Source: a virus | Virus record (IMG/VR): IMGVR_UViG_3300048818_000419 | Span: 1-25,177 of that record | Direction: 5' to 3' (one strand) | Length of the DNA: 25,177 nt | Shown here: positions 15,696-23,098 of the stretch, in pieces | How the letters are laid out: each line of letters starts with the position of its first letter | Position numbering within the stretch: the stretch's first letter is position 1 | Program-made: the position numbers and the translations under genes | Notes under the pieces: generated by a model | Database searches by the model: none | Told to the model about the DNA's origin: nothing | Seen by the model: only the letters and a program-made list of their open reading frames with translations

Positions 15696-16949
15696 ATGGA
15701 CAGAAACATAGTCTATCCCGGAAGTATCCCGCTTGACACAGATCTGTTGTCTATTAATCGCAGTGCCATGGTTGGTTTGGGATACTTAGCACAGGCCGTG
15801 TTGGGACAAAGCACCATCGCTGATGGCCTGGTGTGTAGCCCGACCTCCCCTGCATCACTTGGGGTAACGGTCGGGCCAGGCAGCCTCATTCAGCTCACTA
15901 CCCTCGACAGTCTGTCATATGGTTCTTTGGCGGCGGACACGACCGATCCTCTCGTGAAGATGGGGATCAATATATCTTCCACCGGCTTTTCTTTAGTCAC
16001 TCCGACGACCTCGGGACAGTCGGCCAATTATCTGATCCAGGCCTCATTCCTCGAAAGCGATGTTACCCCCGTGGTGCTACCGTATTACAATGCGGCGAAC
16101 CCAGCACAACCGTATAGCGGTCCCGCAAACTCCAGCGTTGCTCAAAATACGCAGCGTGTACAGCGGGTTCAGTTGGAACTCAAGGTGGGCGCTCCGGCGC
16201 TAACTGGCCAGCAACAGAGCCCGCCAGTGGATGCCGGCTGGGTCGGCTTGTATACGATCAATGTGAGCTACGGCCAGACCGAAGTCCTTGTATCCAACAT
16301 TGCGCTTTCACCGACAGCACCATTTCTCACGTGGAAGTTGCCACAGCTGAGACCGGGCTTTGCGTCCGGTGTGCAGACCTTTACGAGTTCTGGCAACTTT
16401 ACCGTACCACCTGGCGTGACGCAGATGGAGGTTGAACTCTGGGGCGGCGGCTCCGGTTCATTTGCGTCGGTGAATAGCACACCAAGCGGGGGAGGGGCCG
16501 GCGGGGGGTATGCCCGTATGCGGATTGCAAACCTCCTAGCCGGTCAACTTGTTCCGGTTACGGTCGGATCAGGTGGAAATGGCGGGACCATGGCGGGCGC
16601 CGGAGCGACGGCGGGCGGCACGTCGAGATTTGGCACCTATGTCAGCGCCACAGGAGGGGGCTTGAATCAGCTGGCCTCAGTCGGAAGCCCGCTCAATGGG
16701 GCAACCCCTGGCGGCATTGGTGTGGGCGGGGACGTTAATATTTGGGGTTCGTCCGGACAGGCAGGCATCTTGAATCAGGGCGGCCTCGGCGGAGCGGCCC
16801 CAATGGGCGGGACTCAGAACAGTGGGACAAGCGGTGTCGTCGGCAATTTTCCTGGGGGAGGTGCCGCGGGGGCCGGTACCGGTGCGAATAGTGCCACACC
16901 GTATAATGGAGCCGCCGGTGCGGCAGGTTTGGTCGTCGTCAGATGGTAG
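15696..16949 (+). CDS. Tail fibre with glycine-rich tip
   Basis: The protein is 417 aa from ATG 15696 with AGAGGG at 15685-15690. The N-terminal part (MDRNIVYPGSIPLDTDLLSI and on to about residue 224) is of a type I recognise from alphaproteobacterial and burkholderial phage fibres; the part to about 190 contains MGINISSTGFSLVTPTTSGQ. From about residue 226 (VQTFTSSGNFTVPPGVTQMEV, ELWGGGSG) the protein is a glycine-rich adhesin domain with many GG and GGG turns, ending in AAGLVVVRW. Such domains can form stacked polyglycine helices with receptor-binding loops in phage fibre-tip adhesins. Receptor type cannot be read from sequence. It is followed by an unusual 359-bp spacer before the next genes. 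Confidence 0.8.
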   Translation: MDRNIVYPGSIPLDTDLLSINRSAMVGLGYLAQAVLGQSTIADGLVCSPTSPASLGVTVGPGSLIQLTTLDSLSYGSLAADTTDPLVKMGINISSTGFSLVTPTTSGQSANYLIQASFLESDVTPVVLPYYNAANPAQPYSGPANSSVAQNTQRVQRVQLELKVGAPALTGQQQSPPVDAGWVGLYTINVSYGQTEVLVSNIALSPTAPFLTWKLPQLRPGFASGVQTFTSSGNFTVPPGVTQMEVELWGGGSGSFASVNSTPSGGGAGGGYARMRIANLLAGQLVPVTVGSGGNGGTMAGAGATAGGTSRFGTYVSATGGGLNQLASVGSPLNGATPGGIGVGGDVNIWGSSGQAGILNQGGLGGAAPMGGTQNSGTSGVVGNFPGGGAAGAGTGANSATPYNGAAGAAGLVVVRW

Positions 16950-17050
16950 CTGCGGGCAGCCTCACTGGCCGCAGGGGATATGACGGAGAGGCCCGGAGCA
17001 CTCTGCAGTATTTGAGCTCGTACAGGCGCGCCCCCTTGGGCCCCGGCGGA

Positions 17051-17071
17051 ATTCGCGTCCCGCACGCGAAT
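17051..17071 (+). repeat. Perfect 8-bp inverted repeat (hairpin)
   Basis: ATTCGCGT (17051-17058) and ACGCGAAT (17064-17071) are exact reverse complements around a 5-nt loop, CCCGC. The structure lies in the spacer between two fibre genes, about 100 bp after the end of the glycine-rich fibre. There is no T-run after it, so it is not a standard intrinsic terminator. It may stabilise the upstream mRNA 3' end or bind a protein. Confidence 0.5.
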
Positions 17072-17270
17072 GTCGAGGCGCGTGTCCAGAGGTTATGCAA
17101 GATCTCAAGGCTAGGTGACGAACAACTTTCGTCAACGCTGGTGGATGCGTAGTGAGCTAATCCGTTTATCATGCAGATGGTCACTGTATTTTCGAAGTGG
17201 TTTGTTGCCTTTTCATTATGCCGTCGAACTGCCGCTGCCATCTGGTGTATCACACCATTCCGTTGACGCG

Positions 17271-17285
17271 TGTATCCGGGATACA
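17271..17285 (+). repeat. 15-bp near-perfect palindrome before adaptor gene
   Basis: TGTATCC (17271-17277) and GGATACA (17279-17285) are reverse complements around a single G. The site ends 13 bp before the AGGAGG ribosome site of the following gene. Symmetry, size and location suit an operator for a dimeric regulator, or a small RNA stem near the ribosome site. A 6-bp hairpin (17243-17257, triloop) lies just upstream. No promoter is recognisable, so this is a candidate only. Confidence 0.35.
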
Positions 17286-17308
17286 GGCAGAAGCGCTAGG
17301 AGGTTGCA

Positions 17309-17797
17309 ATGTCTACACCTGCGAGCCATGTTTGGAAACCAAGCGGCGCAAGGTCTGTTACGATTGACAGCTTCATTCCGGTAACGCGCGGTTCTACCGC
17401 TGTTGCACCTCCGCTGTTGAACTGGCCGACCAAAGATCCCGGTGACACACTCGATTATGAGGTCGACATATCGCCAGTGCTGGTCGGGAATGATGGGGAC
17501 TCGATAGCGACGCTCGACGTAACGGTTACCCCAGACAATCCGGGTGATCTGTCCGTCAGTAGCACAACAGTGGACGGGAGACGATGCGTTTTTTGGCTGG
17601 CGGAGGGCCAAAGCGGCACAACCTATACTGTGACCATCGTCGTTGGGACGGTGACTGGGCGAACCATTCAGCGAAGTGTTCTGGTGCCGGTCTTGAATCT
17701 GTCGGTTCCACCGATTCCCGCGGATGCACTTGAGACCAATGCAGGGACAGTCGTCACGGACCAGAATGGCAACCCCATATTGGCGCCGTCCTCCTGA
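17309..17797 (+). CDS. Phage fibre-tail adaptor protein
   Basis: The protein is 162 aa from ATG 17309 with a strong AGGAGG at 17298-17303 and a 5-nt spacer. The core LLNWPTKDPGDTLDYEVDIS (about residues 36-55), with GDSIATLDVTVTPDNPG and FWLAEGQSGTTYTVTIVVGT, then GRTIQRSVLVPVLNL, matches the small beta-sandwich family annotated as phage fibre-tail adaptor ('..pp.kDPde.ldY..dws..l......i.s....v'). It should bridge the baseplate to the fibre encoded next. The C-terminal 30 residues look like an extended arm. The TGA at 17795-17797 forms a TGATG overlap with a small downstream ORF. Confidence 0.75.
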   Translation: MSTPASHVWKPSGARSVTIDSFIPVTRGSTAVAPPLLNWPTKDPGDTLDYEVDISPVLVGNDGDSIATLDVTVTPDNPGDLSVSSTTVDGRRCVFWLAEGQSGTTYTVTIVVGTVTGRTIQRSVLVPVLNLSVPPIPADALETNAGTVVTDQNGNPILAPSS

Positions 17798-17919
17798 TGA
17801 ATCGATCGTCGGGGATGGCCCGTTCAGACCACTCTGTGCTGGTTCCCGTCTCACATCTGGTTTGCCAATCGGCAACAATCATCCTTTCTGGAGCTGTGCC
17901 CGAATATGCCCACGATTGA
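17797..17919 (+). CDS. Candidate small ORF, 40 aa, coupled to the adaptor
   Basis: ATG at 17797 overlaps the adaptor stop as TGATG, and the frame runs 40 codons to a TGA at 17917-17919, overlapping the start of the next fibre gene (17906) by 14 bp. The product begins MNRSSGMARSDHSVLVPVSH and continues through ATIILSGAVPEYAHD. Overlap with stops at both ends is the same arrangement as at other junctions in this operon. Without it, the 108 bp here would be an unusually long empty gap. It is short and has no ribosome site of its own, so the call is tentative. I do not recognise a family. Confidence 0.45.
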   Translation: MNRSSGMARSDHSVLVPVSHLVCQSATIILSGAVPEYAHD

Positions 17920-20881
17920 TCAACTGGCACCGGCAACCGCTGCGGCTGACACCGATGAATTTATGGTTAGCCAGAGCGGAATCGCCCGTTCAGTCACGCG
18001 CGCTCAGATTCTGGCCGGCGTTCAACCGCAGTTGTCTGTCGCGAGCGGGGCGTTGCTGGGTGGCCCGAGCACCGGAACTGGCGGCCCAGCGCAGGTCGCC
18101 GTCGGGGCCAACTTGGCTCTCACCTCCGGGACCCTGAGCGCCGCGGCAAGCAGTTTTGTCGTGTCGACGTTGCCCGCGGGCAATGTACCGGCCGCGACGG
18201 ATAGCGTGCCGATAGGTCAAGCTAGCACCAACGTTGCCGTGACCTACGCGCAATTCTTGAGTGGCCTGCCGGGTGCTACGAACGTCGATGGATCTCAACT
18301 GCTGGTGACGGCGACTGGCAGCTCGGCACATCAGAGACTGGCCGATTTCGTCGCGGCCACCCTGCCAAAAGCTGGCGGAACATTGACCGGGCCTCTCAAC
18401 TTGGCTAGCGACCCGCAAGTCGGACTGCAGGCCGCAACCAAAGAGTATGTGGACACGCGCGTGTTCCGCGCCGGAGACTCGTTGACCGGGCCTTTGATGT
18501 TGGTAGGGGACCCTTCAACGGCGTTGCAGGCCGCAACCAAGGAGTATGTGGACACGCGCGTGTTTCGCGCCGGAGACTCGTTGACCGGGCCTTTGGTGTT
18601 GGCGGGGGACCCTTCCACGGCATTGCAGGCGGCGACCAAGGAGTATGTGGACATGCGCATGTTCCGCTCCGGGGACTCGTTGACCGGGCCTTTGGTGTTG
18701 GTAGGGGATCCTTCAACCGCATTGCAGGCAGCGACCAAAGAGTATGTAGACACTCGCATGTTCCGCTCTGGGGATACAATGACTGGTCTCCTGGTGTTAT
18801 CGGGAGACCCTGCCGTCCCGCTCGGGGCAGCTACACTGGAATACGTTACCGGACAAGTAACAAAATCCTTGCTTACCGCCGGCGGGACGATGACCGGCCC
18901 CCTTACCCTTTCGGCGAGTCCAACCGTTGCACTTCAGGCGACGCCCAAGCAATACGTAGATGGGCTGGTAGCAACAACGCTTTCGTTGTTCGGGGGAACT
19001 CTGAGCGGCTCCCTGTCATTGGCCGCGAATCCGTCGGGCACGATGCAGGCTACGACAAAGCAATATGTGGACGCCCAGGTCGGTATGGCGTTGCCGCTGG
19101 CTGGCGGTACTCTTATCGGGCCCGTCACTTTACCGTCCAACCCCACTACAGCGTTACAGGCCACTCCCAAGCAATATGTTGATACCCAAGTAGCAACAAC
19201 ACTGCCATTGGCAGGCGGCACATTATCCGGTTATCTAACGCTGACCAGCATCCCCACGAGCAGCCTACACGCGGCGACTAAATCCTATGTGGACGTGAGA
19301 GTCCAGAAATCCGGCGATACGATGACCGGACCCCTGACGATGAGTGCGTCGTTCACTGGATCTGGCGTACCCACTTTACTTGCGGTGACGAGAGGCCAGA
19401 GCGCGGTTGGGGACGGTCCGCTTGTTAGCGCCGCTATGACGCTGGCCTTTGCAGGTGGCGCCGGTTCATCGAATACGAATACCCTGCTTACCACTACCGT
19501 CGGCAGCAGTCTGAACGCTAGCGGCAATGCCGTTGATGGTCCGGGCACGGAAGTCTATTCGCTAGTAAGTTACCTGAACTCATCTGCGTTACGTCCGCTT
19601 GGTGTGTCTCCGGTTGCCGCCCAGCATGTCGCAATACAGTCGGCGCCCACACGCAGCTTGCCGCCCGGTGGCGTCCCGGTAGGCCGGCAGATGGCGGAAC
19701 TTTGGGCTCTCTGGTTGCCCGCCGTTGATGAAACTAACCTGCCATCGTCGATCGCGAACTCCTTGGTAGGAAATGAAACAGACCTTAACGCGAACAATGT
19801 TGACGATGCTAACGCGCGGTCTGGCCTCCTGCTCTGTGCAAACGAAGCAATATCGTTAGCGTCGGGCGGATATCCACTTGAATGGGCTAACGGTATCGCA
19901 ACTACCACGAGCGCTACGTCTCAGTTCAAGTGGATGCTAAACCTCCAAGGTAACTACTCCATCGCCGTAATAGATACCCGCAGTGCATTCCCAAACGGCA
20001 CCGCGGGCGCAGCACCCCAAGTCACTACCTCTCTGACGAGCCCCGTTGCCAGCATCCACGTAAGTAACGTCCTACCTTTCACCTCGGCAGGCGTGTATGG
20101 CAAACCTGTCTCAGCGTCCAATACGTCGCAAGTCAAAATAGGATTCGATACGTACACGCAAACGGGGTATAGTTTTGATGGCGCAGGGCTGCAGTCCGGA
20201 ACCTTAACACTTTCGACCTCAGTCTCGGTTGCTGACGGCGCGTCCGGAAATCTGGTTACTAATTCGAGCAGGACCATATGGCTGGCCACGGGGCAGCAGA
20301 TCGCGTTTGATTACGGCGGATTGATAAATACCTTCTATGACACGAGCATCAGCGCTCTTCATATCACCAGCACCATTTTCGCCGATGGTGGCTTGCTCCT
20401 CGACCACAAAAGCAATACCACCTTGTATTGGGATAGTGCCGCCTTCGGTTCTTCTGGTGGAGGACACCTGCAAGGCAATCTCTTGGTTAGTGGTACGCTG
20501 TATAGTCCGACCGGCTTAACCGTAGGCGGGGCGTCATACCTGGGCGGTCCTGTGACTGCCAGTAGTACCGCGACGTTTTCAGGCACGAGCACGTTTCAGG
20601 GTGCAGTGTCGATGAACGCCGGGCTGACAGTCTCCTCAGGTACACTTGTTGCCAAAGGCAGCGCGTCGGTCATGGGCAGCTTATCCGTTGATGGCGGCAC
20701 GATCGGCCTCCCAACCTATCCCGTGGCGACATTACCGGCGACCGTGGCCGGAGGCCTGGCTTATGCGACCAACGGTCGCAAGACTGGCGAGGCGGCCGGG
20801 GCAGGCACTGGGATCCTGGTCGTAGGAGGCAGTAGCGGCCAATGGATATCGGTGATGAGCGGAACGACCGTCCTGGCGTAG
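17906..20881 (+). CDS. Long tail fibre with 33-37-residue tandem repeats
   Basis: The protein is 991 aa with ATG at 17906 and GGAG at 17890-17893. The N-terminus (MPTIDQLAPATAAADTDEFM and on to about residue 80) is shared with the next fibre and probably attaches to the tail. A second module (LPAGNVPAATDSVPIGQAST) precedes about nine full and one partial repeats at about residues 155-482, with consensus (S/A)GDSLTGPLVLxGDPSTALQ then AATKEYVDxRxF. This matches phage tail fibre repeats (Phage_fiber_2-like). Residues about 482-850 are a non-repetitive beta-rich shaft. The C-terminus is again repetitive (LTVGGASYLGG, GTSTFQGAVSMNAG, GLTVSSGTL) and ends with a tip (NGRKTGEAAGAGTGILVVGG). No intramolecular chaperone domain is seen. 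Confidence 0.85.
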   Translation: MPTIDQLAPATAAADTDEFMVSQSGIARSVTRAQILAGVQPQLSVASGALLGGPSTGTGGPAQVAVGANLALTSGTLSAAASSFVVSTLPAGNVPAATDSVPIGQASTNVAVTYAQFLSGLPGATNVDGSQLLVTATGSSAHQRLADFVAATLPKAGGTLTGPLNLASDPQVGLQAATKEYVDTRVFRAGDSLTGPLMLVGDPSTALQAATKEYVDTRVFRAGDSLTGPLVLAGDPSTALQAATKEYVDMRMFRSGDSLTGPLVLVGDPSTALQAATKEYVDTRMFRSGDTMTGLLVLSGDPAVPLGAATLEYVTGQVTKSLLTAGGTMTGPLTLSASPTVALQATPKQYVDGLVATTLSLFGGTLSGSLSLAANPSGTMQATTKQYVDAQVGMALPLAGGTLIGPVTLPSNPTTALQATPKQYVDTQVATTLPLAGGTLSGYLTLTSIPTSSLHAATKSYVDVRVQKSGDTMTGPLTMSASFTGSGVPTLLAVTRGQSAVGDGPLVSAAMTLAFAGGAGSSNTNTLLTTTVGSSLNASGNAVDGPGTEVYSLVSYLNSSALRPLGVSPVAAQHVAIQSAPTRSLPPGGVPVGRQMAELWALWLPAVDETNLPSSIANSLVGNETDLNANNVDDANARSGLLLCANEAISLASGGYPLEWANGIATTTSATSQFKWMLNLQGNYSIAVIDTRSAFPNGTAGAAPQVTTSLTSPVASIHVSNVLPFTSAGVYGKPVSASNTSQVKIGFDTYTQTGYSFDGAGLQSGTLTLSTSVSVADGASGNLVTNSSRTIWLATGQQIAFDYGGLINTFYDTSISALHITSTIFADGGLLLDHKSNTTLYWDSAAFGSSGGGHLQGNLLVSGTLYSPTGLTVGGASYLGGPVTASSTATFSGTSTFQGAVSMNAGLTVSSGTLVAKGSASVMGSLSVDGGTIGLPTYPVATLPATVAGGLAYATNGRKTGEAAGAGTGILVVGGSSGQWISVMSGTTVLA
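18368..19355 (+). repeat. Tandem fibre repeats, 99-bp period in the central copies
   Basis: Inside the fibre gene, repeat units recur every 99 bp (33 codons) in the first half and every 105-111 bp later. Copies 2 to 4 (about 18470-18766) are nearly identical in DNA as well as protein, for example TTGACCGGGCCTTTG in each. Later copies keep only the protein pattern (GGT-LTGPLTL-P-ALQATPKQYVD). High identity in the central copies points to recent duplication and allows unequal recombination that would change fibre length. Confidence 0.85.
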
Positions 20882-20929
20882 CCGACCTCAACCGACATTC
20901 GCTGCGTCCCCCCATCCTGTGAGGCGTTT

Positions 20930-23098
20930 ATGCCAACGATTGGTCAATTACCGTCGCTTTCTGCAGTTGACCCTGCCGATGAGATCCCACTTAGCCACGG
21001 CGGCATGACGCAATCGATAAGCGTTGGTACGCTGCTGTCTGGTGTGCAGCCAGCGATCCTGGCGCCCACGGGCACATTACTCGGCCGGGAAAGTCTTGGA
21101 CTGGGCGGGCCCGAATCCATTAGTGTCGGGGTAGGGCTTGGCCTGCAGTCCTGCGTTCTGGCCGCAACCGGCGCGGATCACGCAAGTTTTCCGAGCCAGA
21201 CGGTCCTTGAACCGTCTGATCAGGCTGTGCTCAGTTCGGGCGGCTCACCCATGCTGCTCGAGCTATCACTCCTGCGCGGACTGTTTTCCGCTGGCAGCAA
21301 CATTGCTATTAGCTCGGCTGGAACCATCTCTGCGACGGGCAGCGCCACATCCAGCGGCGTCAGCGGCGCCTCCTATAGCATCGCTGACTTGCCGGTCGTG
21401 ACGACAATTTCCACGGGGGATCTGGTTGGAATTAGTCAGAGTGGCTCCGCCGATTCCATTACCTACCAGAATTTTCTGAACGGGCTGACCATCAACGACG
21501 CGCAGCCCGCCGCTGCAGCATCAAACAGCGATACTACTTGGGTCGCGCAGGCTAGCGACACAATGGTCTGTCAGACCTTTGGCGCCATATGGGCATGGAT
21601 AGTGTCTAATCAACCGAGTTACAAATATCCCGTAGTCGAGATAACTACAAGCACGACGCTGGATGGAACAGTACACAACGGGAGAATTCTTGTGTGCAGC
21701 CAACCGATCACATTAACGCCGGTGTTTGCCAATATGGGATCCGGCTTTGCGTGTAACGTTATCAATCTGAGCGGAGCCAATGTGACTTTCGGCGCTGGTA
21801 TCGTGAGTTCGTCGGGGACATCGGTTCTTCCCTCGGGCCTCTCGTGCATGATGCAAGGCGTGTCGTATTCAGGTGGCAGCGTCATCTATGCGTCGGTCTC
21901 GGGTGGTGTAACTCAGAGTATCGAAACTATACCGGGCGCCGTCACCGGTGTTGTCATTACCGGGGTTTCAAGCGATGGGGCCTCGTTGGCTTGGGTGGCA
22001 CCTGCCTCGGGAGGTTCGGTTACGAGCTATAACGTGCAATACCAGGCGAGCGGAGCGACAGCCTGGAGTACGGCAAATTCAGCCGTCATCGGCACAAGTT
22101 ATAACATTTCGAACCTCCAGGCATCCACCACCTATGACTTTGTGATATTTGCTGCGAATTCCGCCGGATCCGGTCCATCGTCTAGCGTGGTCACGGGGGC
22201 CACCGCCGCAGCGGCTGGCGTTCTTCCCGGCCAGATTACCGGGTTTACCGTCAATGCGCCAACCAGCACGACTCTTTCCCTCGCATGGTCTGCACCCGGT
22301 GTCGGGACCACTCCAATCAGCTATACGATCAGCTATCGACCAACCGGCACAACGGCATGGACGACATATGCATCCGGTCTTTCGGGCACGGCAACCATCG
22401 TAACCAGCCTTTCGGCGAGCACCAGCTACGACTTTGAGGTATTTGCTAACAATTCCGCCGGATCCGGTCCATCCTCTAGCGTTGTCACGGGAGCCACCGC
22501 CGCAGCGGTGGGTGTTGTTCCCGGGCAGGTCACCGGGCTTATTGCCGGTGCGCCAACGGACACGACTCTTTCCCTCACATGGTCCGCACCCAGCGTCGGG
22601 ACCACTCCGATCAGCTATACGATCAGCTATCGACCAACCGGCACGACGGCATGGACGACATATGCATCCGGCCTTTCGAGCACGGCAACCAGCGTAACCG
22701 GACTTTCGGCGAGCACCAGCTACGACTTTGAGGTATTTGCAACCAATGCCTTGGGGAATGGGATGCCGTCGTCCGTAGTCTCGCAAAGTACGGCCGCGGC
22801 CGGTATTTCGGTGACCGCGATCACATGGAATGCCCCCCCGTCGGGTAGCTACACGCATGGTAGCGGCCAGATCGGCGTGAACGCCAAAATCACACCGTCC
22901 AATGCTCCGGTTCAGTTTGGGTTTTGGACGTCGCCAACGACCCCACCGGCCAATTGGACCCAGGCGTCCTACGTCAATACCGATCTCTGGGGCGCCTACG
23001 TCAATAACCCGGCGACTCCGGGAACCTGGTATGCCTGGGTTGAAGGTACGAACGGCAGCCTACCAACGGTATACCCGACTCCTTTTACGGTGACCTAG
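20930..23098 (+). CDS. Tail fibre with three fibronectin type III domains
   Basis: The protein is 722 aa from ATG 20930. The first 80 residues (MPTIGQLPSLSAVDPADEIP, IAPTGTLLG-like segment, GLGGPESISVGVGLGL) are paralogous to those of the preceding fibre. Residues about 145-330 contain a second copy of the LPVVTTISTGDLVGISQSGS-type module and a beta-rich domain. Three FN3 domains follow at about 335-430, 433-530 and 531-626, each with a conserved W (SLAW or LTWSAP), a Y of SYTISYR and the TSYDFEVFA motif. The end (ISVTAITWNAPPSGSYTHGS and on) is a separate tip domain rich in Trp and Pro, a probable carbohydrate-contact region. The stop TAG abuts the next ATG. Confidence 0.85.
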   Translation: MPTIGQLPSLSAVDPADEIPLSHGGMTQSISVGTLLSGVQPAILAPTGTLLGRESLGLGGPESISVGVGLGLQSCVLAATGADHASFPSQTVLEPSDQAVLSSGGSPMLLELSLLRGLFSAGSNIAISSAGTISATGSATSSGVSGASYSIADLPVVTTISTGDLVGISQSGSADSITYQNFLNGLTINDAQPAAAASNSDTTWVAQASDTMVCQTFGAIWAWIVSNQPSYKYPVVEITTSTTLDGTVHNGRILVCSQPITLTPVFANMGSGFACNVINLSGANVTFGAGIVSSSGTSVLPSGLSCMMQGVSYSGGSVIYASVSGGVTQSIETIPGAVTGVVITGVSSDGASLAWVAPASGGSVTSYNVQYQASGATAWSTANSAVIGTSYNISNLQASTTYDFVIFAANSAGSGPSSSVVTGATAAAAGVLPGQITGFTVNAPTSTTLSLAWSAPGVGTTPISYTISYRPTGTTAWTTYASGLSGTATIVTSLSASTSYDFEVFANNSAGSGPSSSVVTGATAAAVGVVPGQVTGLIAGAPTDTTLSLTWSAPSVGTTPISYTISYRPTGTTAWTTYASGLSSTATSVTGLSASTSYDFEVFATNALGNGMPSSVVSQSTAAAGISVTAITWNAPPSGSYTHGSGQIGVNAKITPSNAPVQFGFWTSPTTPPANWTQASYVNTDLWGAYVNNPATPGTWYAWVEGTNGSLPTVYPTPFTVT
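21932..22800 (+). repeat. Three FN3-encoding DNA repeats, 294-bp spacing
   Basis: The second and third FN3 units are nearly identical DNA offset by exactly 294 bp (98 codons): CTATACGATCAGCTATCGAC occurs at 22321 and at 22615. The AATTCCGCCGGATCCGGTCC stretch near 22158 recurs near 22452. The first unit is much more diverged except at its last third. The pattern suggests recent duplication and a domain boundary that can move by recombination. Confidence 0.85.

Larger units (their letters stand above)
16950..17308 (+). other. 359-bp spacer without a convincing gene
   Basis: This is the longest non-coding stretch in a window where most gaps are below 50 bp. Open frames across it (for example 16943-17152 and 17115-17384) overlap known genes, have no ribosome site, and encode arginine/cysteine-rich sequence unlike the neighbours. 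It holds a perfect 8-bp hairpin at 17051-17071, a 6-bp hairpin at 17243-17257, and a 15-bp near-palindrome at 17271-17285. None is followed by a T-run, so I do not call a terminator. I found no convincing -35/-10 pair. It could be the remnant of a lost fibre or chaperone gene. Confidence 0.5.

Noticed and set aside
16943-17152. 69-residue ORF at the end of the glycine-rich fibre
   Set aside because: Starts inside the fibre gene with no ribosome site and reads as low-quality Arg-rich sequence that spans the hairpin at 17051.
17243-17257. Intrinsic terminator at the GGTGT/ACACC hairpin
   Set aside because: Only 6 bp with a triloop and no T-run after it.
18331-18759. Long minus-strand open frame with an apparent repeat (142 aa, VSTYSLVAACNAVEGSP)
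   Set aside because: It is the antisense shadow of the 33-residue fibre repeats, so the repetition comes from the + strand gene. No ribosome site.
22079-22858. Minus-strand 259-residue open frame over the FN3 region
   Set aside because: It mirrors the repeated FN3 DNA; the product is rich in Arg, Gly and Cys with no family-like pattern, and it lies wholly within a clear + strand gene.
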